NCBI GenBank assembly: GCA_903894975.1
Contig: CAITSE010000056.1
Location: 1 to 40,388, forward strand
Source: an uncultured Lentisphaerota bacterium
GTDB lineage: Bacteria > Verrucomicrobiota > Lentisphaeria > Oligosphaerales > CAITYL01
Direction: 5' to 3'
DNA: 40,388 nt
Shown: positions 1 to 6,502 of the stretch, piece by piece
Position numbering within the stretch: position 1 is the stretch's first letter
Layout of the letters: each line of letters opens with the position of its first letter
Translations under genes and position numbers: made by a program
The notes under the pieces: generated by a model
What the model was told of the DNA's origin: nothing
Databases searched by the model: none
Seen by the model: the letters and a program-made list of their open reading frames with translations, nothing else

Positions 1-66
1 CCCCGGCCCGCGCCTTGCGCATCCCCTTCTGCAACGGAGTCGATACAGAGAAAGGTCGTTTTTTAC

Positions 67-94
67 TTGCAAAGAGACGTTTGCCGGCTAAATT
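67..94 (+). promoter_or_regulatory. Candidate sigma70 promoter of the tRNA-Leu gene
   Basis: TTGCAA (67-72) and TAAATT (89-94) are separated by 16 bases and lie about 40 bases upstream of the tRNA 5' end, which suits a host tRNA promoter. Both hexamers are imperfect matches, so the call is tentative. The rest of 1-66 shows nothing I can name and is probably host sequence. Confidence 0.4.
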
Positions 95-131
95 CCATCT
101 GCTTTGCGTTTTCCGCAGTTTTCGATTCGTG

Positions 132-216
132 GCGCGAGTGGTGAAATTGGCAGACACGCATGTTTGAGGGGCATGTGCCGCAAGGCGTGGGGGTTCGAGT
201 CCCCCCTCGCGCACCA
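132..216 (+). tRNA. tRNA-Leu, anticodon GAG
   Basis: A full cloverleaf can be folded. The 7-bp acceptor stem pairs GCGCGAG (132-138) with CTCGCGC (206-212), followed by an encoded ACCA end (213-216). The D-arm contains AATTGGCAGAC. The anticodon stem CATGT/GCATG encloses a loop with GAG at 166-168. There is a class II long variable arm (GCCGCAAGGC type) and a GGGGG/CCCCC T-stem with a TTCGAGT loop. The long variable arm together with anticodon GAG identifies leucine. The integrase gene starts 82 bases downstream, so the 3' half of this gene is the probable attachment site. It appears intact, meaning the phage copy of the 3' end keeps the gene functional after integration. Confidence 0.95.
190..216 (+). 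other. Probable attL core at the tRNA 3' end
   Basis: Tyrosine-recombinase prophages commonly integrate into the T-arm and 3' end of a tRNA gene, and an integrase directly downstream reading inward is the classic arrangement. The exact core cannot be fixed because its partner (attR) is not in the window: the T-loop plus acceptor sequence is not repeated anywhere up to 40388. The boundaries given here are an inference. Confidence 0.5.
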
Positions 217-219
217 TCT

Positions 220-236
220 TTTAACAGATTTAACAG
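220..236 (+). repeat. Two 8-bp direct repeats TTTAACAG beside the attachment site
   Basis: TTTAACAG occurs at 220-227 and again at 229-236, a 9-bp period, immediately after the tRNA and before the integrase gene. Short direct repeats beside an attachment site are typical of core- or arm-type integrase binding sites. That role is an inference from position only. Confidence 0.4.
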
Positions 237-298
237 TCTGAAAACCAAGAACTTGGGGCAGGATTCGGAATGGCCAGCGTTACCAGTGGAGTTCACCC

Positions 299-1372
299 GT
301 GGCCATCTACCGACAGACTGGGCGCACAATCTGGACGATCCGGCTTTGGGTTGCCGGGAAGGGTCTGAAATCCTTTTCGTCCAAGACCACCGACAAGCTC
401 AAAGCCCAACAGATTGAACTTCAACTCCGGCTGGGTCAGGCCCGGCGGATCGAGCATGACCGGGTGGTGGCCTTCGTCGAGTCGATCACGATGGAGGGAC
501 TCGACAAGATCGACCGCGGCCTGCCGTTATCCCTGGCCTGGGATGAGTACAGGGCGCTCCCGGAGTTCCGCCTGTCCCTGGAGCAGACCCGGAAGAAGCA
601 TGACGCCTGGCGCCGGTTCCTGCGCTGGCTAGAGGAACACCACGCCCACGTCAAGCACATGCCGGAAGTCACGCGCGACCACGCCTACGAGTTCATGCGC
701 TCCCTGATGGACGGGTCGCTCAAGGGCAAGAGCGTGAATCTTCTTCGCGGCAACGTGAGCAGCATCTTCCAAGCGCTGCTCTACAAGGCGAAACTGAAAG
801 AAAACCCGTTCTCGGTCGTCCGCCTGGCACCGACCGACGACAGCGACCGCGGCCGGGCGTTGACCGTTGAAGAGTGCGGCCGGCTTCTGAAGGTGGCGAA
901 AGATCCTTGGTATGGCGCCTCCCTGGTCGCGATGTACACCGGGCTCCGGTTCACGGACGTTGCCCACCTGCGTTGGGATGAAATCACCGACGACAGCATA
1001 GCCAAGACGCCCAGCAAGACCCGCCGGCGCGGGGTGAAGGTGTGGATTCCCCTCCACCCGAAGCTGGCTGAATACCTGCGTTCCCGGGATCGGGAAGGTG
1101 AATGGGTGTTCCCATACCTCGAAACCTGGTATGACGAAGTTCAGCGCGACGGAACCTTCGGGAAGCTCCTGGAGAAAGCCAAGATCCACGCCGGCGCCGG
1201 GGAGTATGTCGGGTTCCACTCCCTGCGCCATACCTTCGTGACGCGCCTGGCCGCGGCCGGCGTCCCGCAGGACATCCGCATGAAGCTGGCCGGGCACACT
1301 CTTTCGGTCACGCATGGCCGCTACGATCACGACATGAAGCAAGCGGCCGACGCAATCTCCAGGCTGGAGTAG
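299..1372 (+). CDS. int: Tyrosine recombinase / phage integrase
   Basis: A 357-residue site-specific recombinase that would catalyse integration at the neighbouring tRNA-Leu. The N-terminus (MAIYRQTGRTIWTIRLWV) is the usual AP2-like arm-binding start. A SAM-like core-binding domain follows at about residues 75-170. The catalytic domain carries the full set of residues: R217 in TGLRFTDVAHLRW, K240 in the beta-hairpin, H307-S-L-R310-H in HSLRH, H333 in AGHT, and nucleophile Y342 in HGRYDH. The start is GTG at 299 with a TGGAG-type ribosome site about 8 bases upstream. An ATG at 270 is out of frame and is rejected. Length is normal for the family. The gene reads inward from the tRNA, and no excisionase was recognised next to it. 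Confidence 0.95.
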   Translation: MAIYRQTGRTIWTIRLWVAGKGLKSFSSKTTDKLKAQQIELQLRLGQARRIEHDRVVAFVESITMEGLDKIDRGLPLSLAWDEYRALPEFRLSLEQTRKKHDAWRRFLRWLEEHHAHVKHMPEVTRDHAYEFMRSLMDGSLKGKSVNLLRGNVSSIFQALLYKAKLKENPFSVVRLAPTDDSDRGRALTVEECGRLLKVAKDPWYGASLVAMYTGLRFTDVAHLRWDEITDDSIAKTPSKTRRRGVKVWIPLHPKLAEYLRSRDREGEWVFPYLETWYDEVQRDGTFGKLLEKAKIHAGAGEYVGFHSLRHTFVTRLAAAGVPQDIRMKLAGHTLSVTHGRYDHDMKQAADAISRLE

Positions 1373-1378
1373 CGGGCA

Positions 1379-1404
1379 ATAAAAAACCCGGCGGCGGGCC
1401 GGGT
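1379..1404 (-). terminator. Rho-independent terminator of the leftward operon
   Basis: ACCCGGC (1386-1392) and GCCGGGT (1398-1404) form a perfect 7-bp GC-rich stem with a 5-base loop. Read on the minus strand, the stem is followed by a run of T residues (1385-1379). It sits between the converging ends of the integrase gene and the leftward operon and fits termination of the latter. Without T residues on the plus side, it should stop integrase transcription less well. Confidence 0.8.
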
Positions 1405-1429
1405 GATGGTCAGGAATGAAGGCGGGGTC

Positions 1430-1855
1430 TTAGGATCCCGCTTTTTTTTTGCACTCCGCACACCGGTTTACCGTGCGTTCGCACTTCGGGCAGCGGGGAA
1501 GCGCGGGACGACCGCCCTTGGCACCGTTCGCGCGAACCGCGGCAGCTTTGCGCGGGGATCTCGCGTTGCCGCCGAATCCTCCTAGGAGCATGGCCGCGGG
1601 GATCTTCTCCAGCCACACGGAGTATTCCAGGCCGGCCGCGGCATAGGTCGTATGGCTCAAGCGCCCGATCTCTTCGCCGTTGACCGTGACCGCGGCAAAG
1701 GAACGGCAGCGTCTATTCAACTTTCCCCACTCGCCGACGACAGCGCCGGCCGCGGCCAGGTTTTTCGACAGCGCTTCCATGTCCGCGCGGGAGAACCCGC
1801 CCGGGCGCATGCCGGCGGCGGATTCGAGGATGGATCTTGCGGGGTGGGTGCTCAT
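1430..1855 (-). CDS. Small phage protein with C-terminal zinc-ribbon-like CxxC pairs
   Basis: 141 residues; function unknown. The ATG at 1855 overlaps the stop of the gene before it (ATGA), so the two are translationally coupled. The middle carries an RSPRKAAAVRANGAKGGRP segment, a basic pattern seen in many small phage proteins. The C-terminus has two CxxC pairs (C122, C125, C132, C135) that could hold one zinc ion, so nucleic-acid binding is plausible but unproven. The frame is open upstream to 2149, but that extension overlaps the better-supported preceding gene and is rejected. Near the end the coding strand has nine consecutive A residues (codons AAA AAA AAA), a possible slippage site. 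This is the last gene of the leftward operon. Confidence 0.7.
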   Translation of the reverse strand: MSTHPARSILESAAGMRPGGFSRADMEALSKNLAAAGAVVGEWGKLNRRCRSFAAVTVNGEEIGRLSHTTYAAAGLEYSVWLEKIPAAMLLGGFGGNARSPRKAAAVRANGAKGGRPALPRCPKCERTVNRCAECKKKAGS

Positions 1856-2193
1856 GTGGTTGTTCCAGTCGCCTTCCGTATGGCAGATCGAGCTTCGGAT
1901 TCTGCCACCATGATTATTACTTCTCCGTCCAAAATGCAAGAGGGATTTGATCTCACCTTTTCCAATAAAAACAAACAATCTTTGAGGGACTCCAGCAATT
2001 CCGGGGCGGCAGACATCAGACGCGCATTTGCCGTATCTACTTCCGGAAAGTCTCCGTAATAGACGTCCGCTATTCCAACCATTCCCAATCCGACCTTGTT
2101 TGCACAAATCGTTAGGGGTGGACGCCCCTCCCCGCCGGATAAATGCCACGGGCCGGGGGTGTGTGATTCTGTTTTTGATTTTTTTGTGCTCAT
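1852..2193 (-). CDS. HTPGPW-type small phage protein, copy 2
   Basis: 113 residues. The N-terminus (MSTK...HTPGPW) and a central NARLMSAAPELLESL segment match a widespread family of uncharacterised small phage proteins with the pattern HTPGPW...ARLIAAAPELL. No function is known for the family. It is paralogous to the gene at 2827-3183: same start, same HTPGPW, same AAPELL helix and similar C-terminal tail (AIRKATG versus AINKATKG). The coding sequence is clearly less GC-rich than its neighbours, suggesting separate acquisition. The ATG at 2193 is preceded by GGAGAGCC, a usable ribosome site. It overlaps the next gene by ATGA. Confidence 0.8.
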   Translation of the reverse strand: MSTKKSKTESHTPGPWHLSGGEGRPPLTICANKVGLGMVGIADVYYGDFPEVDTANARLMSAAPELLESLKDCLFLLEKVRSNPSCILDGEVIIMVAESEARSAIRKATGTTT

Positions 2194-2246
2194 GGGGCTC
2201 TCCGGGAATGTTGGATACTCTACTTCGTCTTGACTGCTTGGGTTAT

Positions 2247-2459
2247 TCAGTGGGCGGGGATGATTTCGCTCTTCGCGACAATCTCCACGGGGCGGATGGT
2301 GTCGTCGCTGATCAGTTCGATCTTGACGCGGTCGCCGTTGTCTTCGATCAGGGTGAACCGCATGTGATGTTCTGCGGTGTCGATGGGGCGCGCGTACCGA
2401 ACCTTGTCGCCGACGACGATGGGGCTCCGGGCGGCTGCGGTCTTGGTTGTCATGGTCAT
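2247..2459 (-). CDS. Small KOW-like beta protein, function unknown
   Basis: 70 residues, starting at an ATG preceded by AGGAGATC, a strong ribosome site; a second in-frame ATG lies two codons later. The body reads VVGDKVRYA followed by alternating hydrophobic strands (RFTLIEDNGDRVKIELI), typical of a small KOW- or SH3-like barrel. I do not recognise a specific family. The gene is separated by about 50 bases from the next gene in the operon. Confidence 0.7.
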   Translation of the reverse strand: MTMTTKTAAARSPIVVGDKVRYARPIDTAEHHMRFTLIEDNGDRVKIELISDDTIRPVEIVAKSEIIPAH

Positions 2460-2560
2460 GATCTCCTGGAGAGGGCGGGTTGTTGGGGATCCCCCTGTTC
2501 ACCCCACCGACCGAAGCCGATGGGATGAGCAGGAAGGGCCGGCCTGGGCCGGCCGGTCGG

Positions 2561-2830
2561 TCAGGTCGGGACGTCGTAGGCTTCGAGTTCCTTCAGCACC
2601 CAGTCCAGCGCCTGCTGCTTGGTGCGGCCGGTGAAACCCCAGCGCTTCGCGACCTGGATCAGGGAGACGCGGCCGGTCATGCCACGGAGTTCTAAGCCCA
2701 GGCGGGCTTTCAACTGGAGCAGCACGAACCGCCGGCGGAATCCGGGGATCTCCGCGGGAACGATCACGGTTGCGGGGCGGGTGGCGGCGACTGCGGCGAG
2801 TTCTTTGCTGATGGGGGCGATCATGGTCAT
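2561..2830 (-). CDS. Hypothetical basic phage protein
   Basis: 89 residues, starting at the ATG at 2830, which overlaps the stop of the upstream gene; AGGGAGA provides the ribosome site. The sequence is basic and helical. The end (LIQVAKRWGFTGRTKQQALDWVLKELE) resembles a short helix-turn-helix-like segment, which hints at DNA or RNA binding. That is a weak structural impression and not a family match. It is part of the leftward operon. Confidence 0.65.
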   Translation of the reverse strand: MTMIAPISKELAAVAATRPATVIVPAEIPGFRRRFVLLQLKARLGLELRGMTGRVSLIQVAKRWGFTGRTKQQALDWVLKELEAYDVPT

Positions 2831-3183
2831 TCTCCCTTGGTGGCTTTGTTGATGGCGCGGAAGCTGGCGTTGATGGCGGCAAACGAGCGCGTCCGGTTCG
2901 GTGCCTCTTCGGGATCTTCGGATGCCATCCGCGCGTAATCCTCTTCGTCCGTGCCTTCCATGAACGAGGAAAGAGCATCGTGAAGTTTTTTGCAGGCGTC
3001 CAGCAGTTCCGGGGCGGCGGCGATCAGGCGGGCATTCGCCTCGATTCGTTCGGGAGGAACGACGGCCATAGTACAGACCACGAAGCCTTCCGAGGGCGCA
3101 ATGGCCTTGCTTCCGTCTTCGTACCGTTCGATTCTCCACGGGCCGGGCGTGTGGGGTTCGGGGTTTTGATTCTTGGTGCTCAT
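2827..3183 (-). CDS. HTPGPW-type small phage protein, copy 1
   Basis: 118 residues. It has the HTPGPWRIE start and the ANARLIAAAPELLDA helix of a common uncharacterised phage family, and is a diverged paralogue of the gene at 1852-2193. An acidic middle segment (GTDEEDYARMASEDPEE) is absent from the other copy. The ATG at 3183 has a GGAGACTGCC ribosome site, and the end overlaps the next gene by ATGA. Two copies in one operon, each followed by a translationally coupled gene, suggest a duplicated gene-pair unit. Confidence 0.8.
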   Translation of the reverse strand: MSTKNQNPEPHTPGPWRIERYEDGSKAIAPSEGFVVCTMAVVPPERIEANARLIAAAPELLDACKKLHDALSSFMEGTDEEDYARMASEDPEEAPNRTRSFAAINASFRAINKATKGE

Positions 3184-3232
3184 GGCAGTCTCCTGTAGCC
3201 CGCCGGGAGTTGCCGGCGGGCCGGGTTTAAGG

Positions 3233-3484
3233 TTAGTGAAACGAGATGTGCGTAAATTTTGGAATCACCATCCAGCGTCCACCGCCCAGCAAGAGAGCCT
3301 CGGCCTGACCTTTGCGGATGCGAACGCGGGTGACGCGAAGGCAACCGGCGCCGCTGACGAAGATGTAGGCGCTCTCACACTTGTTGTGCCCGAAAGCCCC
3401 GAGATGAATCCTGGAGTTGATTTCCTTAACGGTCTGCAACCGCTCCGGAAGTCCTTCGGTTTTGGTGATGATCTTGGTGTTCAT
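3233..3484 (-). CDS. Hypothetical small basic protein
   Basis: 83 residues, with ATG at 3484 and an AGGAG ribosome site about 10 bases upstream. It begins MNTKIITKTEGLPERL and ends in a predicted beta-rich half (IFVSGAGCLRVTRVRIRKGQAEALLLGG). I do not recognise the family. The open frame continues upstream to 3673, but that part overlaps the preceding gene and lacks a ribosome site, so the downstream start is chosen. Confidence 0.6.
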   Translation of the reverse strand: MNTKIITKTEGLPERLQTVKEINSRIHLGAFGHNKCESAYIFVSGAGCLRVTRVRIRKGQAEALLLGGGRWMVIPKFTHISFH

Positions 3485-3507
3485 GTTCGCGTTCTCCTGG
3501 GGTTGGG

Positions 3508-3729
3508 TCACTCGACGTAATCGGGGTTCACGCAGCAGTTGCCGCAGTCGGCTCCGCAGTCTCCGTGAAAGACGCAGACCAAGCTGCCGTTGTCGAACCA
3601 CTTCATGCCGCAGGCGCCGCGACCCATCTTGGCGTAGGCTTCTTCCCTGGTCGGATGGAGGGCGGCAACCCACTCGCGTTCACAGGTGACGATTCGGACG
3701 GTGGTATCGGATTCCATTGTGGTCTTCAT
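3508..3729 (-). CDS. Small Cys-rich phage protein
   Basis: 73 residues; the ATG at 3729 overlaps the stop of the gene before it (ATGA), with AAGGAG as ribosome site. The first half looks like a strand-helix unit (VRIVTCEREWVAALHPTREEAYAKM). The C-terminal third is rich in cysteine (C52, C58, C62, C65, C66), ending CGADCGNCCVNPDY, which could bind a metal. No family is recognised and no function is claimed. Confidence 0.65.
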   Translation of the reverse strand: MKTTMESDTTVRIVTCEREWVAALHPTREEAYAKMGRGACGMKWFDNGSLVCVFHGDCGADCGNCCVNPDYVE

Positions 3730-3983
3730 GGGCGGCTCCTTGGTGGGGTTAAGATCCAGTTGGCGTTGAGGTTGGGGTCGATGCCGTGACTCTTGACGTA
3801 GGATCCCGACAGCACGCGGGAGATGGGGCGCTGGGCGACAGGCAGGTTGTCGAACTTCTGATCCAGCGCATCCGCCCGGTACTCCCATCCGGACTCGATC
3901 TTCAACGCCTTGCCCGGGCCGGCGTCGAGAATGACGTACCAGTTGTACTCGGGATCGTTGATGATGGTCGTTTGAGTCGCCAT
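3726..3983 (-). CDS. First gene of the leftward operon, small hypothetical protein
   Basis: 85 residues from the ATG at 3983, preceded by GGAGATCAGC. The protein starts MATQTTIINDPEYNWYVILDAG and contains a central strand-helix pattern; it ends in a basic PPRSRP tail. It is the promoter-proximal gene, about 70 bases after the -10 box at 4055-4060. As such it would be among the first phage products made, a position often held by small host-interaction or anti-defence proteins. That role is an inference from position alone. Confidence 0.65.
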   Translation of the reverse strand: MATQTTIINDPEYNWYVILDAGPGKALKIESGWEYRADALDQKFDNLPVAQRPISRVLSGSYVKSHGIDPNLNANWILTPPRSRP

Positions 3984-4054
3984 GCTGATCTCCTGCCTGG
4001 TTTGGGGTTGCCGGGGCTCCCGCCCCTCTCGAAACTGACTTGTACCTACACCCT

Positions 4055-4082
4055 ATTATATCCTAACTGCTTAGGTTGTCAA
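4055..4082 (-). promoter_or_regulatory. Strong leftward sigma70 promoter with operator-like palindrome
   Basis: On the minus strand a perfect TTGACA (-35, 4082-4077) is followed after 16 bases by a perfect TATAAT (-10, 4060-4055). The spacer holds the palindrome CCTAA-CTGC-TTAGG (4062-4075), which covers the space between the two boxes. A repressor bound there would exclude RNA polymerase, so this is a likely operator. The promoter points into the operon ending at 1430. Confidence 0.85.
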
Positions 4083-4098
4083 GATGAATCAAGCACAA

Positions 4099-4138
4099 TT
4101 ACACACGGGTCGGCGATTACACACACCCTTACACACGG
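4099..4138 (+). repeat. TTACACAC(GGG) repeats, three direct copies
   Basis: TTACACAC occurs three times in tandem (starting 4099, 4117 and 4129). The first and third continue into GGG. The sequence TACACACGGGT at 4100-4110 is repeated as an exact inverse (ACCCGTGTGTA) at 4318-4328, about 210 bases away. Such iteron-like clusters are binding sites for phage regulators, replication initiators or terminase. Which of these applies cannot be told from the sequence. Confidence 0.6.
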
Positions 4139-4222
4139 GGGGCGGGATTCTTCAGAACTCGTTACAATCCATCCAAATACTGAATACTACAACACTACAA
4201 CACCCTCTATAAAGAAAAATGA

Positions 4223-4250
4223 TAGACAGAATAAGAAGGGTAAATATTAT
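4223..4250 (+). promoter_or_regulatory. Candidate rightward promoter ahead of the packaging genes
   Basis: TAGACA (4223-4228) and TATTAT (4245-4250) are separated by 16 bases, in an AT-rich stretch, facing the terminase genes. The hexamers match sigma70 consensus at five and five positions. The spacing equals that of the divergent leftward promoter. This is the best sigma70-like candidate for rightward transcription. Confidence 0.5.
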
Positions 4251-4298
4251 AGGGAGGGACAGCACCCCGATCGCGCGCGTACGCGAGAGGAGGTTTTG

Positions 4299-4367
4299 TT
4301 GGTCAAATGCCCGTTGTACCCGTGTGTACTCTGTAAACATATAGAAATGATATTGTTGTGTGCATGA
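4299..4367 (+). CDS. Possible 22-codon leader peptide (TTG start)
   Basis: A strong ribosome site AGAGGAGG (4286-4293) stands five bases before a TTG at 4299 that opens a 22-codon frame ending TGA at 4367. The peptide contains CPLYPCVLC. It lies downstream of the rightward promoter candidate and covers one CCCGTTGTA repeat and the inverted ACCCGTGTGTA. The ribosome site is the best evidence; the peptide itself matches nothing I know. It could be a regulatory leader or chance. Confidence 0.2.
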   Translation: MVKCPLYPCVLCKHIEMILLCA

Positions 4368-4488
4368 CCTTACCCGTTGTATGCCCGTTGTAGCCCCGTT
4401 GTAGACCCTCATGCGAGAAATAATTCTCTATTCGTCTCGAAAATGGGACACGTTGGAGGTTTCGGCGGTTGACGCCCAGGGCACCGGC

Positions 4489-5028
4489 ATGAACCCTCGA
4501 CACCAGCAGTTCGCCAGGGAATATTTCTTGACCGGCAACGCCAGCGAGGCTTATCGGAGGGTCTACCCGGCAAGTCTGAAGTGGAAGCCGGAGACGGTGT
4601 GGAACAAGGCGTCTGTGCTCATGAAGGATGGTGAGGTTTTGGCGAGGGTGGCGGAGCTGTCGAAAGCGGCTGATGATGCGGCCACCCTGACTCGGAGCGA
4701 GGGGCTGAAGATCCTCACCAGGATGGCGCGGGGGCGGATTCAGGACTACATGGACGAGCACGGGGATCTTGACCCGGTAAAGATTGCCAAGGGCGGCGTG
4801 GACATCCAGGAGTTCTCCAAGGACATCACGAAGTTTGGGGAGAACCTGAAGATCAAGATGGATCAGAAGGGGGCGATCGCGCTGATCGGGAAGTTCTGCG
4901 GGTGGGAGGCGCCGGCGAAGGTTGACCACACCACCGGGGGCGCGCCGCTGCCGGCCGCGGTGACCGTGAATATCGTCTTCGTGCATCAGGGATCTGCCAC
5001 ACAGGAGCCCGTCACGGGTGGCGGATGA
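4489..5028 (+). CDS. terS: Terminase small subunit
   Basis: 179 residues. The start MNPRHQQFAREYFLTGNASEAYRRVYP is the typical N-terminal DNA-binding helix-turn-helix of the Terminase_2 family: a helix of about 12 residues, then GNASEAYRRVYP. Small terminases recognise the packaging site and hand DNA to the large subunit. The frame is open back to an ATG at 4411, but the family start fits 4489, which lies exactly at the end of the GTTGAC-N12 motif. The 4411 start has no ribosome site. The middle is helical (EGLKILTRMARGRIQDYMDEHGD). The end overlaps the large subunit gene by 11 bases. Confidence 0.85.
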   Translation: MNPRHQQFAREYFLTGNASEAYRRVYPASLKWKPETVWNKASVLMKDGEVLARVAELSKAADDAATLTRSEGLKILTRMARGRIQDYMDEHGDLDPVKIAKGGVDIQEFSKDITKFGENLKIKMDQKGAIALIGKFCGWEAPAKVDHTTGGAPLPAAVTVNIVFVHQGSATQEPVTGGG

Positions 5029-6475
5029 AGACGACAATCCGTTCCTGCAACTCTTGGCTGACGACGCCCAGGCGGAGCCCGTCGGGCGTGTTCGCAGGTC
5101 GAAGAAGGCTCGTCGCCGGCTGAAGAGGTCGGCCGCTGCCGTCGAACCCTCCCGGGATCCCGTGGGCCAGCCGCCGCCGCCCGGGCCAGAGCAGCTTGCG
5201 GCCATTCCCCCGGTCAGGATGAACCAGGCGTATGCCGACCTGGTGAGCTGGTCATGGTCGGAGCGCTACCTGTTCCTGACCGGCGGGCGCGGTTCCGGGA
5301 AGTCGTTTGCCCTGGCGCTGGCGCTGGCGCTGCTGCTGCGGCAACCCGGGTACCGGATCCTCTACACCCGGTTTACCCTGGTCAGCGCCGAAGACAGCAT
5401 CATCCCGGAGTTCCTTCAGAAGACGGCGCTTCTCGGGTTCGGCCATGAGTTCGAGCAGGTCGGCAGCAACATCGTCCACAAGGTTTCGGGCTCGGAGATC
5501 CTGTTCCGCGGCATCAAGACGTCGAGCGGCAACCAAACCGGAAAGCTCAAGAGCTTGACCGGGGTCAACGTGTGGGTGCTGGAGGAAGCCGACGAGCTGG
5601 CCGACGAGGACACGTTCGACACGATCGACCTGTCCATCCGTGACGGGCGGCACCCCTGCAAGGTCGTGCTGCTGATGAACCCGTCCCACGTCTCGCACTG
5701 GATCTACCAGCGCTTTTGGTTGCCGTATCGGCTCCCGGAAGAGTTCACAGGGGTAAGCCCGGCCGGCGTCCGGCACATCCACACCGACTACGGGCACAAC
5801 CGCGACAACCTGCCCAAGGACATCATCGACGGGGCGCTGCGGATGAAAGAGGCGAACCCGGCGCGCTACCGGCGGATCTTCCTGGGGCACTGGGGGCAGA
5901 CCATTGAGGGGGCGCTGTGGGACTGGAACATGATCGACAAGAACCGGCGCACGGAGATCCCGGAGCTGGTGCGGGTGGTTGTGGCGGTCGATCCAAGCGC
6001 GAAATCGGTTGCGGGATCTGACTCGGCGGGGCTCATAGCCGCCGGCCTGGGCGTGGACGGGCACTACTATGTCTTCGAGGACGCGACCATGAGGGGGACG
6101 CCGCTGGCCTGGGCGACCGCCGCCCTGGGCCTGGCCGACAAGTGGAGCGCCGATCGGGTGGTAGCGGAGATCAACAACGGCGGGGAGATGGTGGAGCTTA
6201 CCCTGCGCAGCATCGACCCGAACGTTTCATACCGCGCCGTGACCGCAACCAGGGGGAAGCTGATCCGAGCGGAGCCCGTCTCCCAGCTCTACGAGCGGGG
6301 CATGGTGCATCACGTCGGCATGTTCCGGGAGTTGGAAGCGGAGCAGACCACCTTCACCGGAGCACCGTCGGACAAGTCGCCCAATCGACTCGACGCCCTG
6401 GTGTGGGCGATCACCGACCTGATGGGATCCGCCGGCCAGCGGAGCCTGGCTGTTGCCGACCGCATGACGCGCTGA
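5018..6475 (+). CDS. terL: Terminase large subunit
   Basis: 485 residues: the packaging motor ATPase plus headful nuclease. The ATPase domain carries Walker A GGRGSGKS (residues 89-96) and Walker B VWVLEEAD (185-192, catalytic E190). The RNase-H-like nuclease domain begins at AVDPS (D325), continues with an acidic EINNG (E384) and ends with NRLDALVWA (D459). This order matches the Terminase_3/PBSX-type large subunit. Residues 1-70 are a basic Pro/Ala-rich extension (RRSKKARRRLKR) before the conserved core. The GTG start at 5018 overlaps the small subunit gene and has an AGGAG site about ten bases upstream. Confidence 0.93.
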   Translation: MADEDDNPFLQLLADDAQAEPVGRVRRSKKARRRLKRSAAAVEPSRDPVGQPPPPGPEQLAAIPPVRMNQAYADLVSWSWSERYLFLTGGRGSGKSFALALALALLLRQPGYRILYTRFTLVSAEDSIIPEFLQKTALLGFGHEFEQVGSNIVHKVSGSEILFRGIKTSSGNQTGKLKSLTGVNVWVLEEADELADEDTFDTIDLSIRDGRHPCKVVLLMNPSHVSHWIYQRFWLPYRLPEEFTGVSPAGVRHIHTDYGHNRDNLPKDIIDGALRMKEANPARYRRIFLGHWGQTIEGALWDWNMIDKNRRTEIPELVRVVVAVDPSAKSVAGSDSAGLIAAGLGVDGHYYVFEDATMRGTPLAWATAALGLADKWSADRVVAEINNGGEMVELTLRSIDPNVSYRAVTATRGKLIRAEPVSQLYERGMVHHVGMFRELEAEQTTFTGAPSDKSPNRLDALVWAITDLMGSAGQRSLAVADRMTR

Positions 6476-6478
6476 CCG

Positions 6479-6502
6479 GTTGACGGCCGGCGCAGGGGTA
6501 TG
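6479..6502 (+). promoter_or_regulatory. GTTGAC-N12-GGTAWG motif, copy B
   Basis: GTTGAC at 6479 is followed after 12 bases by GGTATG, with the conserved internal GCA. The ATG at 6500 inside the motif is the start codon of the next gene. It begins four bases after the terminase large subunit stop. Confidence 0.7.

Larger units (their letters stand above)
4187..4403. repeat. Array of GTTGTA sites (CCCGTTGTA x4, inverted CTACAAC x2)
   Basis: CCCGTTGTA occurs at 4310-4318, 4373-4381, 4384-4392 and 4395-4403; the last three have an exact 11-base period, one helical turn. Two inverted copies of the core (CTACAAC) lie at 4187-4193 and 4195-4201. The direct copies end 85 bases before the terminase small subunit start. 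Phased repeats beside a small terminase gene would suit a packaging (pac or cos) recognition site, but a regulator-binding array is equally possible. Confidence 0.6.
3984..4488. promoter_or_regulatory. AT-rich intergenic control region
   Basis: About 500 bases between the divergent leftward operon and the terminase genes, much richer in A and T than the rest. It holds the leftward promoter (4055-4082), three TTACACAC repeats (4099-4138) with one inverted copy at 4318-4328, a rightward promoter candidate (4223-4250), six GTTGTA-type sites and the first copy of the GTTGAC-N12-GGTAWG motif (4468-4491). It could be the main transcription switch, a packaging start site or both. No protein larger than a possible 22-codon leader peptide is convincing here. 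Confidence 0.7.

Noticed and set aside
1418-1460. A9 run as a programmed frameshift site in the last leftward gene
   Set aside because: The run is followed by GCG in frame, not by the usual slippery heptamer; the frame ends normally five codons later, so it is only noted.
4245-4258. T7-promoter-like TATAGGGAGG stretch in the control region
   Set aside because: Only the initiation part resembles the T7 late promoter; the specificity part upstream does not match, and no T7-like RNA polymerase gene is in the window.
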